Below are positions 28,557-36,208 of a stretch of DNA of 64,000 nt, piece by piece. Origin of the DNA: Cyclobacteriaceae bacterium (GTDB taxonomy: Bacteria; Bacteroidota; Bacteroidia; Cytophagales; Cyclobacteriaceae); the NCBI GenBank assembly GCA_016787645.1, contig JAEUUF010000006.1:62001-126000 (forward strand). Reading direction: 5' to 3'. The position numbers were made by a program, and so were the translations under genes. Below the pieces are notes generated by a model, which saw only the letters and a list, made by a program, of their open reading frames with translations, searched no databases and had not been told where the DNA came from. Positions within the stretch are counted from its first letter, which is position 1. Every line of letters starts with the position of its first letter.

Positions 28557-28672
28557 AACCGCAAAATGTAAAACGCTGAATGTAAAATGTAAAAGGAAAC
28601 ACTGCCCGTCAAGGCTGAATCACCTCCCCATACTTTTACATTTTGCATTTTACATTCTGCCTTTTGCGGTTT
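28557..28672. repeat. Imperfect inverted repeat of ~40-bp arms upstream of gyrA
   Basis: Left arm 28557-28595 and right arm 28633-28672 are near-complementary (AACCGCAAAA...TGTAAAAG against CTTTTACA...TTTTGCGGTTT), with a ~37-bp spacer. The arms are built of ATGTAAAA/ATGCAAAA units. The 287-bp gap also holds the gyrA promoter and no gene. The structure could terminate the upstream barrel gene transcript. Confidence 0.6.
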
Positions 28673-28687
28673 ACCGCCGCTCCAGAC

Positions 28688-29809
28688 TCAATACGGGTTC
28701 AGCATCTTCTTGTTCTTCCCCTTGTACTTGATCAGGTTCGGGTGGTTTTCTCCGTATTGCGGATTCTGCTTCTTGTAGATCGGATGCACCCGGCTTCGGT
28801 ATTCCTTGTCACCATGAGCATGGTTGATCTGGATCCGGCAGTCTTTGTTGTAACACTTCGGCAGCTCGGGAATACGGTAAGTAACGCCGAAGTTCAGGAA
28901 CAACGCGTTCATACCGTGACTGATGGGGTTCCCTCCTTCGGGAAGATTCAGCGTATAACTCTTGAACTCGTAAGAGGGCCTGACAAACACCCGAAGGTAT
29001 TCTGACAAATCGCGTTCGATGGTTACCCCTCCGTTGACGTAAACATTGGTGGTGGCCAACCCCTGATCAAAATTTGAAGGTGAGAAACTTCCGACTTGTA
29101 CATCACCCGTGAACAGGTAGTACCCGGCCCGATAAAACGACACGCCGGCCATTCCAAAGAAACGACTGACCATTCCTGAAGCATTCGTCGGTGTCATCTG
29201 GCCAATCCGATCACCTAGAACGGTTGGTGTAAAATTCCCGATGCTCATGTACTCATAGGAATACCCTATCCCAATCCGATATCGCTTCTGAAATTCAAAA
29301 TGGATGGTGGCCTTGAGTGGAATGACCATCGCATTTCCCCGGAAGCCCAGGGAAACGCTGTCGGAAGAAACCAGGAAGGCGCCGGGCACAGGAGCCGAAG
29401 TATCAACAACCCGCTCATTCACCCAATTGCTGTAGCGTGTTGTCGTGGTGGTACCTGGAAAGAGCTGTGGTGGTCCGCCGGGTGCCTGGTAAACGCCATA
29501 ACCGGGAAGATCATGGCTAAAGAAAGTGTTGCCATACCCTGTGCTCAAGCTGAACCGAAAGTTTCGAAGAAATGACAGCGGCCGTTTCTTGATCTCCGCA
29601 TAGAAGTTATCCAAAGGGAAGTCACTTCCACCCTGCTCTTTCGGTTCCTCCGCCTGGACTTTAGGAGTGACCTTTTGCAACGTATCCCCCGGCACCACCG
29701 GTGCAACCACAGGCTGACGCGTGCTATCGGTCGCCTGGGCCATGACAGTGCCAGGCGCCAGGGCAACCAGGCAAAGGAAGATAAGCCAACGGGTAACTAT
29801 CGTGCTCAA
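28688..29809 (-). CDS. Outer-membrane beta-barrel protein with basic C-terminal tail
   Basis: The 373-residue protein has a signal peptide (cleavage after about VMAQ, residue 25) and a Pro/Gln-rich linker. About 250 residues of alternating strands ending in aromatic residues follow (RFSLSTGYGNTFF, YRIGIGYSYEY, LRVFVRPSYEFKSYTL), as in outer-membrane barrels. After the last strand (LFLNFGVTYRIPELP) comes a ~60-residue polar tail with CYNKDC, several His and a Lys-rich end, which is unusual for a barrel. The start is TTG; an in-frame ATG is absent upstream. Function unknown. Confidence 0.65.
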   Translation of the reverse strand: MSTIVTRWLIFLCLVALAPGTVMAQATDSTRQPVVAPVVPGDTLQKVTPKVQAEEPKEQGGSDFPLDNFYAEIKKRPLSFLRNFRFSLSTGYGNTFFSHDLPGYGVYQAPGGPPQLFPGTTTTTRYSNWVNERVVDTSAPVPGAFLVSSDSVSLGFRGNAMVIPLKATIHFEFQKRYRIGIGYSYEYMSIGNFTPTVLGDRIGQMTPTNASGMVSRFFGMAGVSFYRAGYYLFTGDVQVGSFSPSNFDQGLATTNVYVNGGVTIERDLSEYLRVFVRPSYEFKSYTLNLPEGGNPISHGMNALFLNFGVTYRIPELPKCYNKDCRIQINHAHGDKEYRSRVHPIYKKQNPQYGENHPNLIKYKGKNKKMLNPY

Positions 29810-29830
29810 ACTCTTGAGAAAACAGGCTCT

Positions 29831-29838
29831 TAAAGGTA
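29831..29838 (-). promoter_or_regulatory. Candidate -7 element for the barrel gene
   Basis: On the minus strand this reads TACCTTTA, seven of eight positions of TAnnTTTG, about 22 bp upstream of the start codon. Confidence 0.35.
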
Positions 29839-29857
29839 GGAAGATTTACGCTCGTAA

Positions 29858-31267
29858 TCAGAACCCTGATCGGGGCTGAAGGCTCTCCAGGCTGGTAAAA
29901 GTGTGAAAGTGCACTTGCCCCGGCTTGATGTCGTATGTGAAGGTCTGCTTCTGTGTTCTTCCGGAATAATCCACCGTCTCAAGGGTCACTTCGTTGAGGC
30001 CAACTTTCATCGGAATCCGTGCATAAGAAATACTATGGGGAAGGGTTTGCCAGTTGCGGGTGTCCGCTGCCTCCGTGATCACGTTGATCATTCCCATGAT
30101 CACCCCGGCCCATCGATCCCGGTCACTCGCTGAGTATTCAGCTGCCTTCTTGACGGCCAACCGCATCAACGCCTTGCTCAACTCAAGGTTCATTCGCTCA
30201 TCGAGGCATTTGAACGCTACCTTGTTTACATCTTCCAGCAACTGCATGGAATACGTGGTATCACCCACAGCGAGACTGGCCGAGGTATAATAGGCCGGCC
30301 GCTCCACATACTTTGGCAAGGTAAGCCGGTATACATCCAGCTTGGATAACGACTGGACGTCGCTTTTCTTGTAGTCAGCTTCAGAAAATGCGTAGCTCAA
30401 GCCAAGACTCTCGTTGGTAAAATAGACCATGCCGTTTCGGTTGCTGATGGCAAAGGTCACGGACCATTCCACTTTCACCGGGCTCAGGCCGTTGTGCCAG
30501 AAGAATATCAATTCCCCTCCTGTGTTTTCTTCGATAGTCATCTCCGGCATCCCAAACTTTTCACGGAATTCTTCATATTCCTGGTCGAGCCCGCTGAGTT
30601 TTGCTGTCCGCAGCAGGTCTTTCTTCAGTTGCTCCGGCGCGCCAACATTGAAGAGCTTGAAGAATTCTCCCTCGTAGGCTTCCAATGCATTCCGATAGGC
30701 AATGAAGGCATTGTTGTAATCCGCGTCGGTCTCGTAGATCATTCCCATCAGAGTATGAACAAACGCATCTTTCCGGTACTTGTCTTCGGTGCTGTACCGG
30801 TCGCTGAGTTGCTGGAGACGGATGTTCAGCCTCCGGCACTCTACCAGTGCTTCATCCGTTTTCCCCATTTTGAGAAAGTTCATGGCCTTGTAGTAGAGCA
30901 ACAACAAGTGCTCGTGGTCTTCTCCCCGGTACACCGCAAAGTTGGGATTGGTCAGGTAGGTCGCCGCCTCGTTGGCATAATTGATCCGATAGTCCTCGCC
31001 AAAGTTGTACGCACGCTCAAAGTAGTTGTTGCTTTCGTTATACTTCCCCAGCAAGGAGAGCACCAACCCGTTGTTCACAAAATACAGGAATTGCTTTTTC
31101 CCCGCTCCTTCCGAAGGACGTTCTTGTAGGGACTTGAGCGCTTTGTTGAGATCCCCACGCTCAAATACTTCGTTAAACGAAAGGTTGGACTGGTAATAGG
31201 TTGCGCAGGCAACTACGATAACTGCGATCGCAACAAAGGCAAGAAAGTTTAGCGTCGCGCGTTTCAT
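29858..31267 (-). CDS. TPR-containing lipoprotein, COG3014-like
   Basis: The 469-residue protein has a lipoprotein signal (IVVACATYY, lipid-modified Cys ~21) and several helical TPR-like repeats in its first 220 residues (LVLSLLGKYNESNNYFERAYNFG, GMIYETDADYNNAFIAYRNALEAY). A ~200-residue C-terminal strand-rich part follows. It resembles the conserved envelope lipoprotein family COG3014, which often sits next to an LpoB-type protein, as here (19-bp gap). A role in cell-wall synthesis control is likely but inferred only from that pairing. Confidence 0.65.
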   Translation of the reverse strand: MKRATLNFLAFVAIAVIVVACATYYQSNLSFNEVFERGDLNKALKSLQERPSEGAGKKQFLYFVNNGLVLSLLGKYNESNNYFERAYNFGEDYRINYANEAATYLTNPNFAVYRGEDHEHLLLLYYKAMNFLKMGKTDEALVECRRLNIRLQQLSDRYSTEDKYRKDAFVHTLMGMIYETDADYNNAFIAYRNALEAYEGEFFKLFNVGAPEQLKKDLLRTAKLSGLDQEYEEFREKFGMPEMTIEENTGGELIFFWHNGLSPVKVEWSVTFAISNRNGMVYFTNESLGLSYAFSEADYKKSDVQSLSKLDVYRLTLPKYVERPAYYTSASLAVGDTTYSMQLLEDVNKVAFKCLDERMNLELSKALMRLAVKKAAEYSASDRDRWAGVIMGMINVITEAADTRNWQTLPHSISYARIPMKVGLNEVTLETVDYSGRTQKQTFTYDIKPGQVHFHTFTSLESLQPRSGF

Positions 31268-31286
31268 AGTATCGCACGGACAGGCT

Positions 31287-31859
31287 TCAGTTCTTCACGT
31301 ACTTCTTTATTTCCTCCTGGCCGTACCAGATACGTTTATTCGACTCCATGTCCGTCAGAAAGAGAGTAGTGACATAATTCACCACGCGTTGTTTCTGATA
31401 CACATCCGTCTCCGAGGTCATTTCACCAAACAGCATCAGGTTCGCACCCAGTTCCATCCCCCACTGCGCCACAGTGCCGGACTTGCCATAGTCGCGTTGA
31501 TTAACTCGTTCCACCCGAAGCTTGTCACGGAACGCACCCGACTCCACCAGGTCCGCGACGCCTGAATTGAAGATGGCCAATTCAATTCGCTTGATGTAGT
31601 TTTCGGTATCGATGTGCTCACTGGTACGGTTTCTCACCAATCCCACGATGATAGCCGGCTTCCTTCCTAACTTCTGGGCATACTCCTTGAACTTGTCGCT
31701 GTTAAGGAGGTTATTGACCATCGAGGTGGCTACCTGCCGGGAGTCCGTATCGTTCCACCGCCCACTGAGGTCGATGGATTGCCCGGGGTCAACTCGTGTA
31801 ACTGACCGTGCGCACGAGAAGAGGACCAGGGCGATGAGAATGATTCGGCTGCTTTTCAT
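31287..31859 (-). CDS. LpoB-type penicillin-binding protein activator lipoprotein
   Basis: The 190-residue protein has a lipobox (LFSCARS) and an LpoB-like domain marked by DLSGRWNDTDSR, KPAIIVGLVRNRTSEHIDTE, WGMELGANLMLFGEM and IWYGQEEIKKYV. In Enterobacteria LpoB activates the bifunctional peptidoglycan synthase PBP1B from the outer membrane; Bacteroidota homologues are presumed to do the same. It precedes the COG3014-like gene and is probably co-transcribed with it. Confidence 0.8.
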   Translation of the reverse strand: MKSSRIILIALVLFSCARSVTRVDPGQSIDLSGRWNDTDSRQVATSMVNNLLNSDKFKEYAQKLGRKPAIIVGLVRNRTSEHIDTENYIKRIELAIFNSGVADLVESGAFRDKLRVERVNQRDYGKSGTVAQWGMELGANLMLFGEMTSETDVYQKQRVVNYVTTLFLTDMESNKRIWYGQEEIKKYVKN

Positions 31860-31901
31860 AAGTGACTGACTAAAGCCAACAAATTCCCTGCCAGTGCCAT
31901 G

Positions 31902-32552
31902 CTACAGGGCTTTCAATTGGCGGATTACCTCCTTGGGCTGGCTGGATGAGAAAACAAAGTTCCCGGCCACCAGCACATCTGCGCCCGCCTCCAGGAGCGG
32001 CTTGGCATTGGCCTGGTTTACGCCTCCATCAATCTCAATCAGTGCCTTTGAACCAGTCTCCGAAATCAGCCTCCTTAACTCCTTGATTTTCTGATAGGTA
32101 CCTTCAATGAACTTCTGACCCCCAAAACCAGGGTTTACACTCATCACACAGACCAGATCTATTTCACTGATTACATGCTGAAGGACGCTTATTGGAGTAT
32201 GTGGGTTGAGCGCCACCCCGGCCTGGACTCCCAGTTGCTTGAGCTGCTGGATGTTACGGTGCAGGTGAGGACAGGCTTCGGCATGAACGGAGATCGTCGC
32301 TGCTCCCGCCTTTTGGAAAGCTTCCACAAACCGTTCGGGTTGCACAATCATCAGGTGCACATCCAGCGGCTTCCGGGCGTGGCGTTTTACTGCTTCCACT
32401 ACTGGGATCCCCATCGAGAGGTTGGGGACAAAAACCCCGTCCATAATATCCACATGGATCCAGTCGCCCTCACTTTCGTTGATCATGGTGATTTCGCGTT
32501 CGAGGTTGGCAAAATCTGCGGCGAGAATGGAGGGCGCGATGATGGGCTTCAT
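31902..32552 (-). CDS. rpe: Ribulose-phosphate 3-epimerase
   Basis: The 216-residue TIM-barrel enzyme interconverts ribulose 5-phosphate and xylulose 5-phosphate. IIAPSILAADFANLE opens the barrel and WIHVDIMDGVFVPN carries a metal-binding His and Asp. LDVHLMI, VMSVNPGFGGQ and IEIDGGVN complete the active site and phosphate loop. I use the ATG at 32552 rather than one four codons upstream because it gives the usual MKPIIAPS start. It ends 42 bp before the lpoB-like gene. Confidence 0.95.
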   Translation of the reverse strand: MKPIIAPSILAADFANLEREITMINESEGDWIHVDIMDGVFVPNLSMGIPVVEAVKRHARKPLDVHLMIVQPERFVEAFQKAGAATISVHAEACPHLHRNIQQLKQLGVQAGVALNPHTPISVLQHVISEIDLVCVMSVNPGFGGQKFIEGTYQKIKELRRLISETGSKALIEIDGGVNQANAKPLLEAGADVLVAGNFVFSSSQPKEVIRQLKAL

Positions 32553-32573
32553 AATCGAGCCCAAAAATAGCCA

Positions 32574-34160
32574 TTAATGCTTAACAAACCGAAACGTCGT
32601 CATCGCTGAAGGCAGGTCAACGCGGAGAATGTATATGCCGGAACTTAACGCCGAGACATCCACATGAATTTTGCTGTTGGACCAGGTAATCTCCGGGAGC
32701 TCATAGTTCATTACTACTTTGCCCATGCTGTCGAAAATCGTAATACGTTGGGGTTGCAGTTGTGGTGTAACGGTAAGCCACAACGTTGAAGTCACCGGAT
32801 TGGGATAGGCGGAAATCCAGTTCTGACGCTCGAGATAGTTCTTTACCGATAAATAGCCCGGAATGCCATACCCGATTTGGTTGTCGGGTTGATCACCCTG
32901 TGAGGCAGACGCCTTGATGGATTGGACCAACGCAGAAGGTTTCATATCTGGAAATCGCTGGAGGAGCCCAGCCACGAGACTGCTCACCAGGGGTGCTGCG
33001 GCCGAGGTGCCATCAACTGTCACAACTGCCCCGAAAGGATTAATCACACTGACTCCAGAGCCCATCGCCATTACATCAGGTTTGATTCTACCATCCACGG
33101 TTGGCCCCGTCGAACTGAACGATACCTTCGCTCCCCACGAAGTGACAGCGCCTACAGAGAGAATTCCATCCACGTCTGCGGGTGGAGTAATCAATTGCCA
33201 GGACCCGCCTCCCTCATTTCCCGCGCTCACTACGACAATAATTCCGCGATCCCGCGCCCAGCCCGCCGCTTTGCTTACCACAGCTGTAGTACCGTTCAGG
33301 TCAGAAGTGGCATAGTTCATAGCCGGGTCATCAAAGGTGCTGTAGCCGACAGAAGATTGAATTATGTCGGCGCCTGCACTGTCGGCACGTTCGGCGGCAA
33401 ACAGCCAGTTGTACTCTTCAATCCTGTATTCCGTCGGTACGTCTTCTGTCACAAAGAGCAAAAAGGACGAGGCCGGTGCACCACCGGAGAAATTACCATC
33501 ACGTGCCCCTATGATGGAGAGCACTTCCGTGCCATGGTCGTCAAACTGGTAGATATTGGAAGAGTTGGTGATGAAATCCTGGGTCATGAGTATCCGCCCT
33601 CCATCACGCATTTCCTGGAATGCAGCGGTTGACTCAACACCTGGGAACCCGCTGTCAAGAACGGCAATCAGGATGCCTTCACCCTGCAAACCATCCGCAT
33701 GCATGCTGTCGATCGTGAGCATGCGCAACTGGGTATCCGATGCCAAACTCGTGCGAGCCATATTCCGTGTATCCCCTGAACGTCCTCCCAGCAAACGATG
33801 GTTGGGAGCCACATACTCAGTCGAACTCACAAATGGAAGGGATTGAATCGCGGTCAACTGTGCCGCGGTGGCTTCAATGAGCACACCATTCATCCACCGT
33901 GTTGTAAAGAAAGCCTTCGCACCCGTTGCCCTTACTTGTGATACATAGGAGGGCACCACCGGCAAGTCATCACTGTTCACAGCAATCATCGACTTGGCTC
34001 TTCGCTGGATGGCCCGGTCAGAGAGAAACGTGGAAGGTTGAGTGATGGTGTGCGGTGTACCCGCTTTATCAGTGAAGAACACCATGTAGCGATGGGTTTG
34101 CGCCCATGCCGATGAGCACACCCAAAGAACCAATAGCAGGGAATTACTGAACCAACCCAT
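32574..34160 (-). CDS. Secreted S8 subtilisin-like protease with type IX secretion sorting domain
   Basis: The 528-residue protein has a signal peptide (1-20), a propeptide-like N domain (about 22-115) and a subtilase domain. Its triad is Asp169 (AVLDSGFPG), His209 (DDHGTEV) and Ser386 (DGTSAAAP), and the oxyanion Asn is in VSAGNEGG. Residues ~452-528 (SAYPNPVTSTLWL to TTFRFVKH) match the Por secretion-system C-terminal sorting domain. That domain directs export by T9SS, a hallmark of Bacteroidota. The ATG at 34160 begins the signal peptide and overlaps the upstream lipoprotein gene by 17 bp. Confidence 0.9.
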   Translation of the reverse strand: MGWFSNSLLLVLWVCSSAWAQTHRYMVFFTDKAGTPHTITQPSTFLSDRAIQRRAKSMIAVNSDDLPVVPSYVSQVRATGAKAFFTTRWMNGVLIEATAAQLTAIQSLPFVSSTEYVAPNHRLLGGRSGDTRNMARTSLASDTQLRMLTIDSMHADGLQGEGILIAVLDSGFPGVESTAAFQEMRDGGRILMTQDFITNSSNIYQFDDHGTEVLSIIGARDGNFSGGAPASSFLLFVTEDVPTEYRIEEYNWLFAAERADSAGADIIQSSVGYSTFDDPAMNYATSDLNGTTAVVSKAAGWARDRGIIVVVSAGNEGGGSWQLITPPADVDGILSVGAVTSWGAKVSFSSTGPTVDGRIKPDVMAMGSGVSVINPFGAVVTVDGTSAAAPLVSSLVAGLLQRFPDMKPSALVQSIKASASQGDQPDNQIGYGIPGYLSVKNYLERQNWISAYPNPVTSTLWLTVTPQLQPQRITIFDSMGKVVMNYELPEITWSNSKIHVDVSALSSGIYILRVDLPSAMTTFRFVKH

Positions 34161-34866
34161 GGGCCGTGAGGGTTTGGCGTACAATACGGCCGTTCTCAAC
34201 CACTTGCTGACCAATGCAGCTTCCAACCGTGCAATACTCCAGGTGCGTCTCTTCCCGGTATACACATCCAATGGCTTTCGCGTAAACAGTCTTCCTGATG
34301 TCCTTTAAAACGATGGGATCATCCTCATCATTTTCCACGATCGTCACCGTGTCGCTGTAGGATAAGACGCCCGGTATTTCAAACGGCTTCTGCCATCCGG
34401 AGACTACATACATGTCGCAGGCAAATGAGCCATCGCCGCACGCATCGGTGCCGCCAAGATTGTTAAGCGCATTACCATTCCAGGAGCGCCCTTCTGTCAA
34501 CGGAAATAGCAGCTTGACATACGGCAAATTGCCCTCCTGCTGAACCACCTGTGTGGCATCAACGCGAAGCGACCAGGATTCGGCCGCGTTCCAGTTACTG
34601 GAACCCTGGTTTCGGGTCCACCGATGCAACACATAAGTTAGATCGCCCCCGCTTGCGATTGAATCGGTCACTTCCACGCGCAGCTCAGTAAACGTGTTGG
34701 TTTGGCCACCAACCTGGCTGATGACAGTTTCGGTCACCGCATATTCCCAATAGGCCCCTACCCGCACAGGAACATACTCCTGGCCCGTGCGCTTGGGCAG
34801 GGCTTCCTGCGACTGGCAACAGAACAGCAGAAAAAACAGAAGAATGAAACCGAAAGCCCTCAACAC
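34144..34866 (-). CDS. Hypothetical lipoprotein
   Basis: The 240-residue protein starts with GTG and has a lipobox-like LLFCCQS, so it is probably lipid-anchored at Cys16 or Cys17. The mature part is strand-rich with YVPVRVGAYWEYAVTE and several Cys pairs (DACGDGSFACD, GCVYREETHLEYC), likely disulfides. This pattern occurs in small Bacteroidota envelope lipoproteins of unknown role. It is translated just ahead of the T9SS subtilase with a 17-bp overlap. Confidence 0.6.
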   Translation of the reverse strand: MLRAFGFILLFFLLFCCQSQEALPKRTGQEYVPVRVGAYWEYAVTETVISQVGGQTNTFTELRVEVTDSIASGGDLTYVLHRWTRNQGSSNWNAAESWSLRVDATQVVQQEGNLPYVKLLFPLTEGRSWNGNALNNLGGTDACGDGSFACDMYVVSGWQKPFEIPGVLSYSDTVTIVENDEDDPIVLKDIRKTVYAKAIGCVYREETHLEYCTVGSCIGQQVVENGRIVRQTLTAHGLVQ

Positions 34867-34881
34867 ACCGATCTTATTTTA

Positions 34882-34889
34882 CAAAGTTA
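34882..34889 (-). promoter_or_regulatory. -7 element for the lipoprotein-subtilase-rpe transcript
   Basis: On the minus strand this is TAACTTTG, an exact TAnnTTTG, 15 bp upstream of the GTG start of the lipoprotein gene. Confidence 0.45.
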
Positions 34890-34912
34890 TTTTTTCTTTT
34901 GAATATTTGGCC

Positions 34913-35479
34913 ATGCAAGCACACCCCGTGACCTACGTGAGCCGCATCACTAACCTGAGTGATGCCCGCTATTGTGCTGGTATGGGCGTAGATCTGCTAG
35001 GGTTTGTCGTTGATCCTGCTGACCCGGATTATGTAAGCCCTGAGTCATTCCAGCAAATGATCGGGTGGGTATCCGGCCCAGCCCGAGTAATGGAGGTCGG
35101 CACTTTCAAGGTGGACTTGCACACACTACGGGAGCAGTACGCACCCGACTACGTGCACATCCCCCTACATCGATTGGACGAGTTCACTGACAGTCCCACA
35201 CCACTGATCGTCGAACTTCCCTTTGAGCAATGGGAATCCGCTGATGTCAACACCCAAGGGGTTGCGTGGTGGATGGTCACTGGCACGCCAGATGTCCCTG
35301 TTTCATTTACCCGCAAAGCACAAATCCTTGTCGCTCGTCATGATTTCCCGGGATCAGTAGCTGAGTATCTTGAAGCTTGTGGAGCCACGGGCGTTGCCCT
35401 CAGCGGTACCCGCGAAGTGGCACCCGGACTCAAGGATTACGATCACCTTTCACAGGTACTTGAAGAGTTGAATGGATAG
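34913..35479 (+). CDS. TrpF-like TIM-barrel protein without the catalytic residues
   Basis: The 188-residue protein resembles phosphoribosylanthranilate isomerase from end to end (ITNLSDARYCAGMGVDLLGFVVDP, DYVSPESFQQMI, VALSGTREVAPGLKDYD). However, the catalytic Cys motif KICGIT is YVSRIT here, with Cys replaced by Ser and Lys by Tyr. The catalytic Asp segment of the later barrel strand is also not recognisable. It is shorter than the usual ~205 residues. No trp genes are nearby. I read it as a TrpF-derived protein with another role rather than an active tryptophan enzyme. The ATG at 34913 begins the homologous part. Confidence 0.65.
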   Translation: MQAHPVTYVSRITNLSDARYCAGMGVDLLGFVVDPADPDYVSPESFQQMIGWVSGPARVMEVGTFKVDLHTLREQYAPDYVHIPLHRLDEFTDSPTPLIVELPFEQWESADVNTQGVAWWMVTGTPDVPVSFTRKAQILVARHDFPGSVAEYLEACGATGVALSGTREVAPGLKDYDHLSQVLEELNG

Positions 35480-35512
35480 TTTGGAATGAATTTCCTCTAG
35501 ACGCATTCCAAC

Positions 35513-36172
35513 TTATGACGAGAACTGGAATCGAAGGTATTTGATGGTTTCTCCCTTCGCCGCAAACATTTCTTCATAACGCGTGCGAATGTCATAACAC
35601 TCCTCCCGGAGCTCCGACTGGTACACATCTGTAGTTGATCGCAGACCCACCACATCTTTTCGCTCCGCCAGCACTTCAAGGGTGTAGGCAAAGAGACCGG
35701 TGTTGTCCGTCTTTAATCGAAACAAACCACCCGGACGAAGGATGCGCTTGTACATCTCAAGGAATCTCGGGCTCGTAAGCCTTCGCTTGATGTCGCGCTT
35801 CCGGGGGCGTGGGTCCGGAAAGGTCAGCCAGATCTCATCCACTTCGTGTGGAGCAAAGAAGCTCTCAATCGCCAGGATGTTGGTTCTCAGAAACCCAATG
35901 TTCGTCAACTCTTGTTCGACTGCCATTGTACTCCCCTTCCAGATGCGATCGCCCTTGACGTCTACCCCGACATAGTTGCGTTCAGGGAAGCGGGCGGCCA
36001 GCGCAACTGAGTACTCGCCCCGGCCGCATGCCAGTTCAGCCGTGATGGGTTGAACTTTAGGGAAATAGCTTTCATTCCAATGCCCCCGGATGCGGGTAAA
36101 AAGTTCTTTTCCAGGTTCGAGCACATTGGCCCGTTGGGCGATTACACCGAAACGATACTGTTTGTTTTTCAA
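35513..36172 (-). CDS. trmB: tRNA (guanine-N7-)-methyltransferase
   Basis: The ~219-residue SAM-dependent enzyme makes m7G46 in tRNA. ELACGRGEYSVALA is the SAM-binding motif I, NYVGVDVKGDRIWKG motif II, and WLTFPDPRPRKRDIKRRL the TrmB-specific segment. No ATG precedes the conserved region. I favour the TTG at 36172 (giving MKNKQYRF, aligned with family N termini); a TTG eight codons upstream is the alternative. It converges with the TrpF-like gene. Confidence 0.88.
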   Translation of the reverse strand: MKNKQYRFGVIAQRANVLEPGKELFTRIRGHWNESYFPKVQPITAELACGRGEYSVALAARFPERNYVGVDVKGDRIWKGSTMAVEQELTNIGFLRTNILAIESFFAPHEVDEIWLTFPDPRPRKRDIKRRLTSPRFLEMYKRILRPGGLFRLKTDNTGLFAYTLEVLAERKDVVGLRSTTDVYQSELREECYDIRTRYEEMFAAKGETIKYLRFQFSS

Positions 36173-36208
36173 GCTCCTGGCCGGGTAAAGCGGCAAAGAT
36201 AAGCAAGG

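Noticed and set aside
34787-35479. Longer N-terminal version of the TrpF-like gene
   Set aside because: The extra 42 residues overlap the divergent lipoprotein gene start and promoter and have no homology; the ATG at 34913 begins the conserved region.
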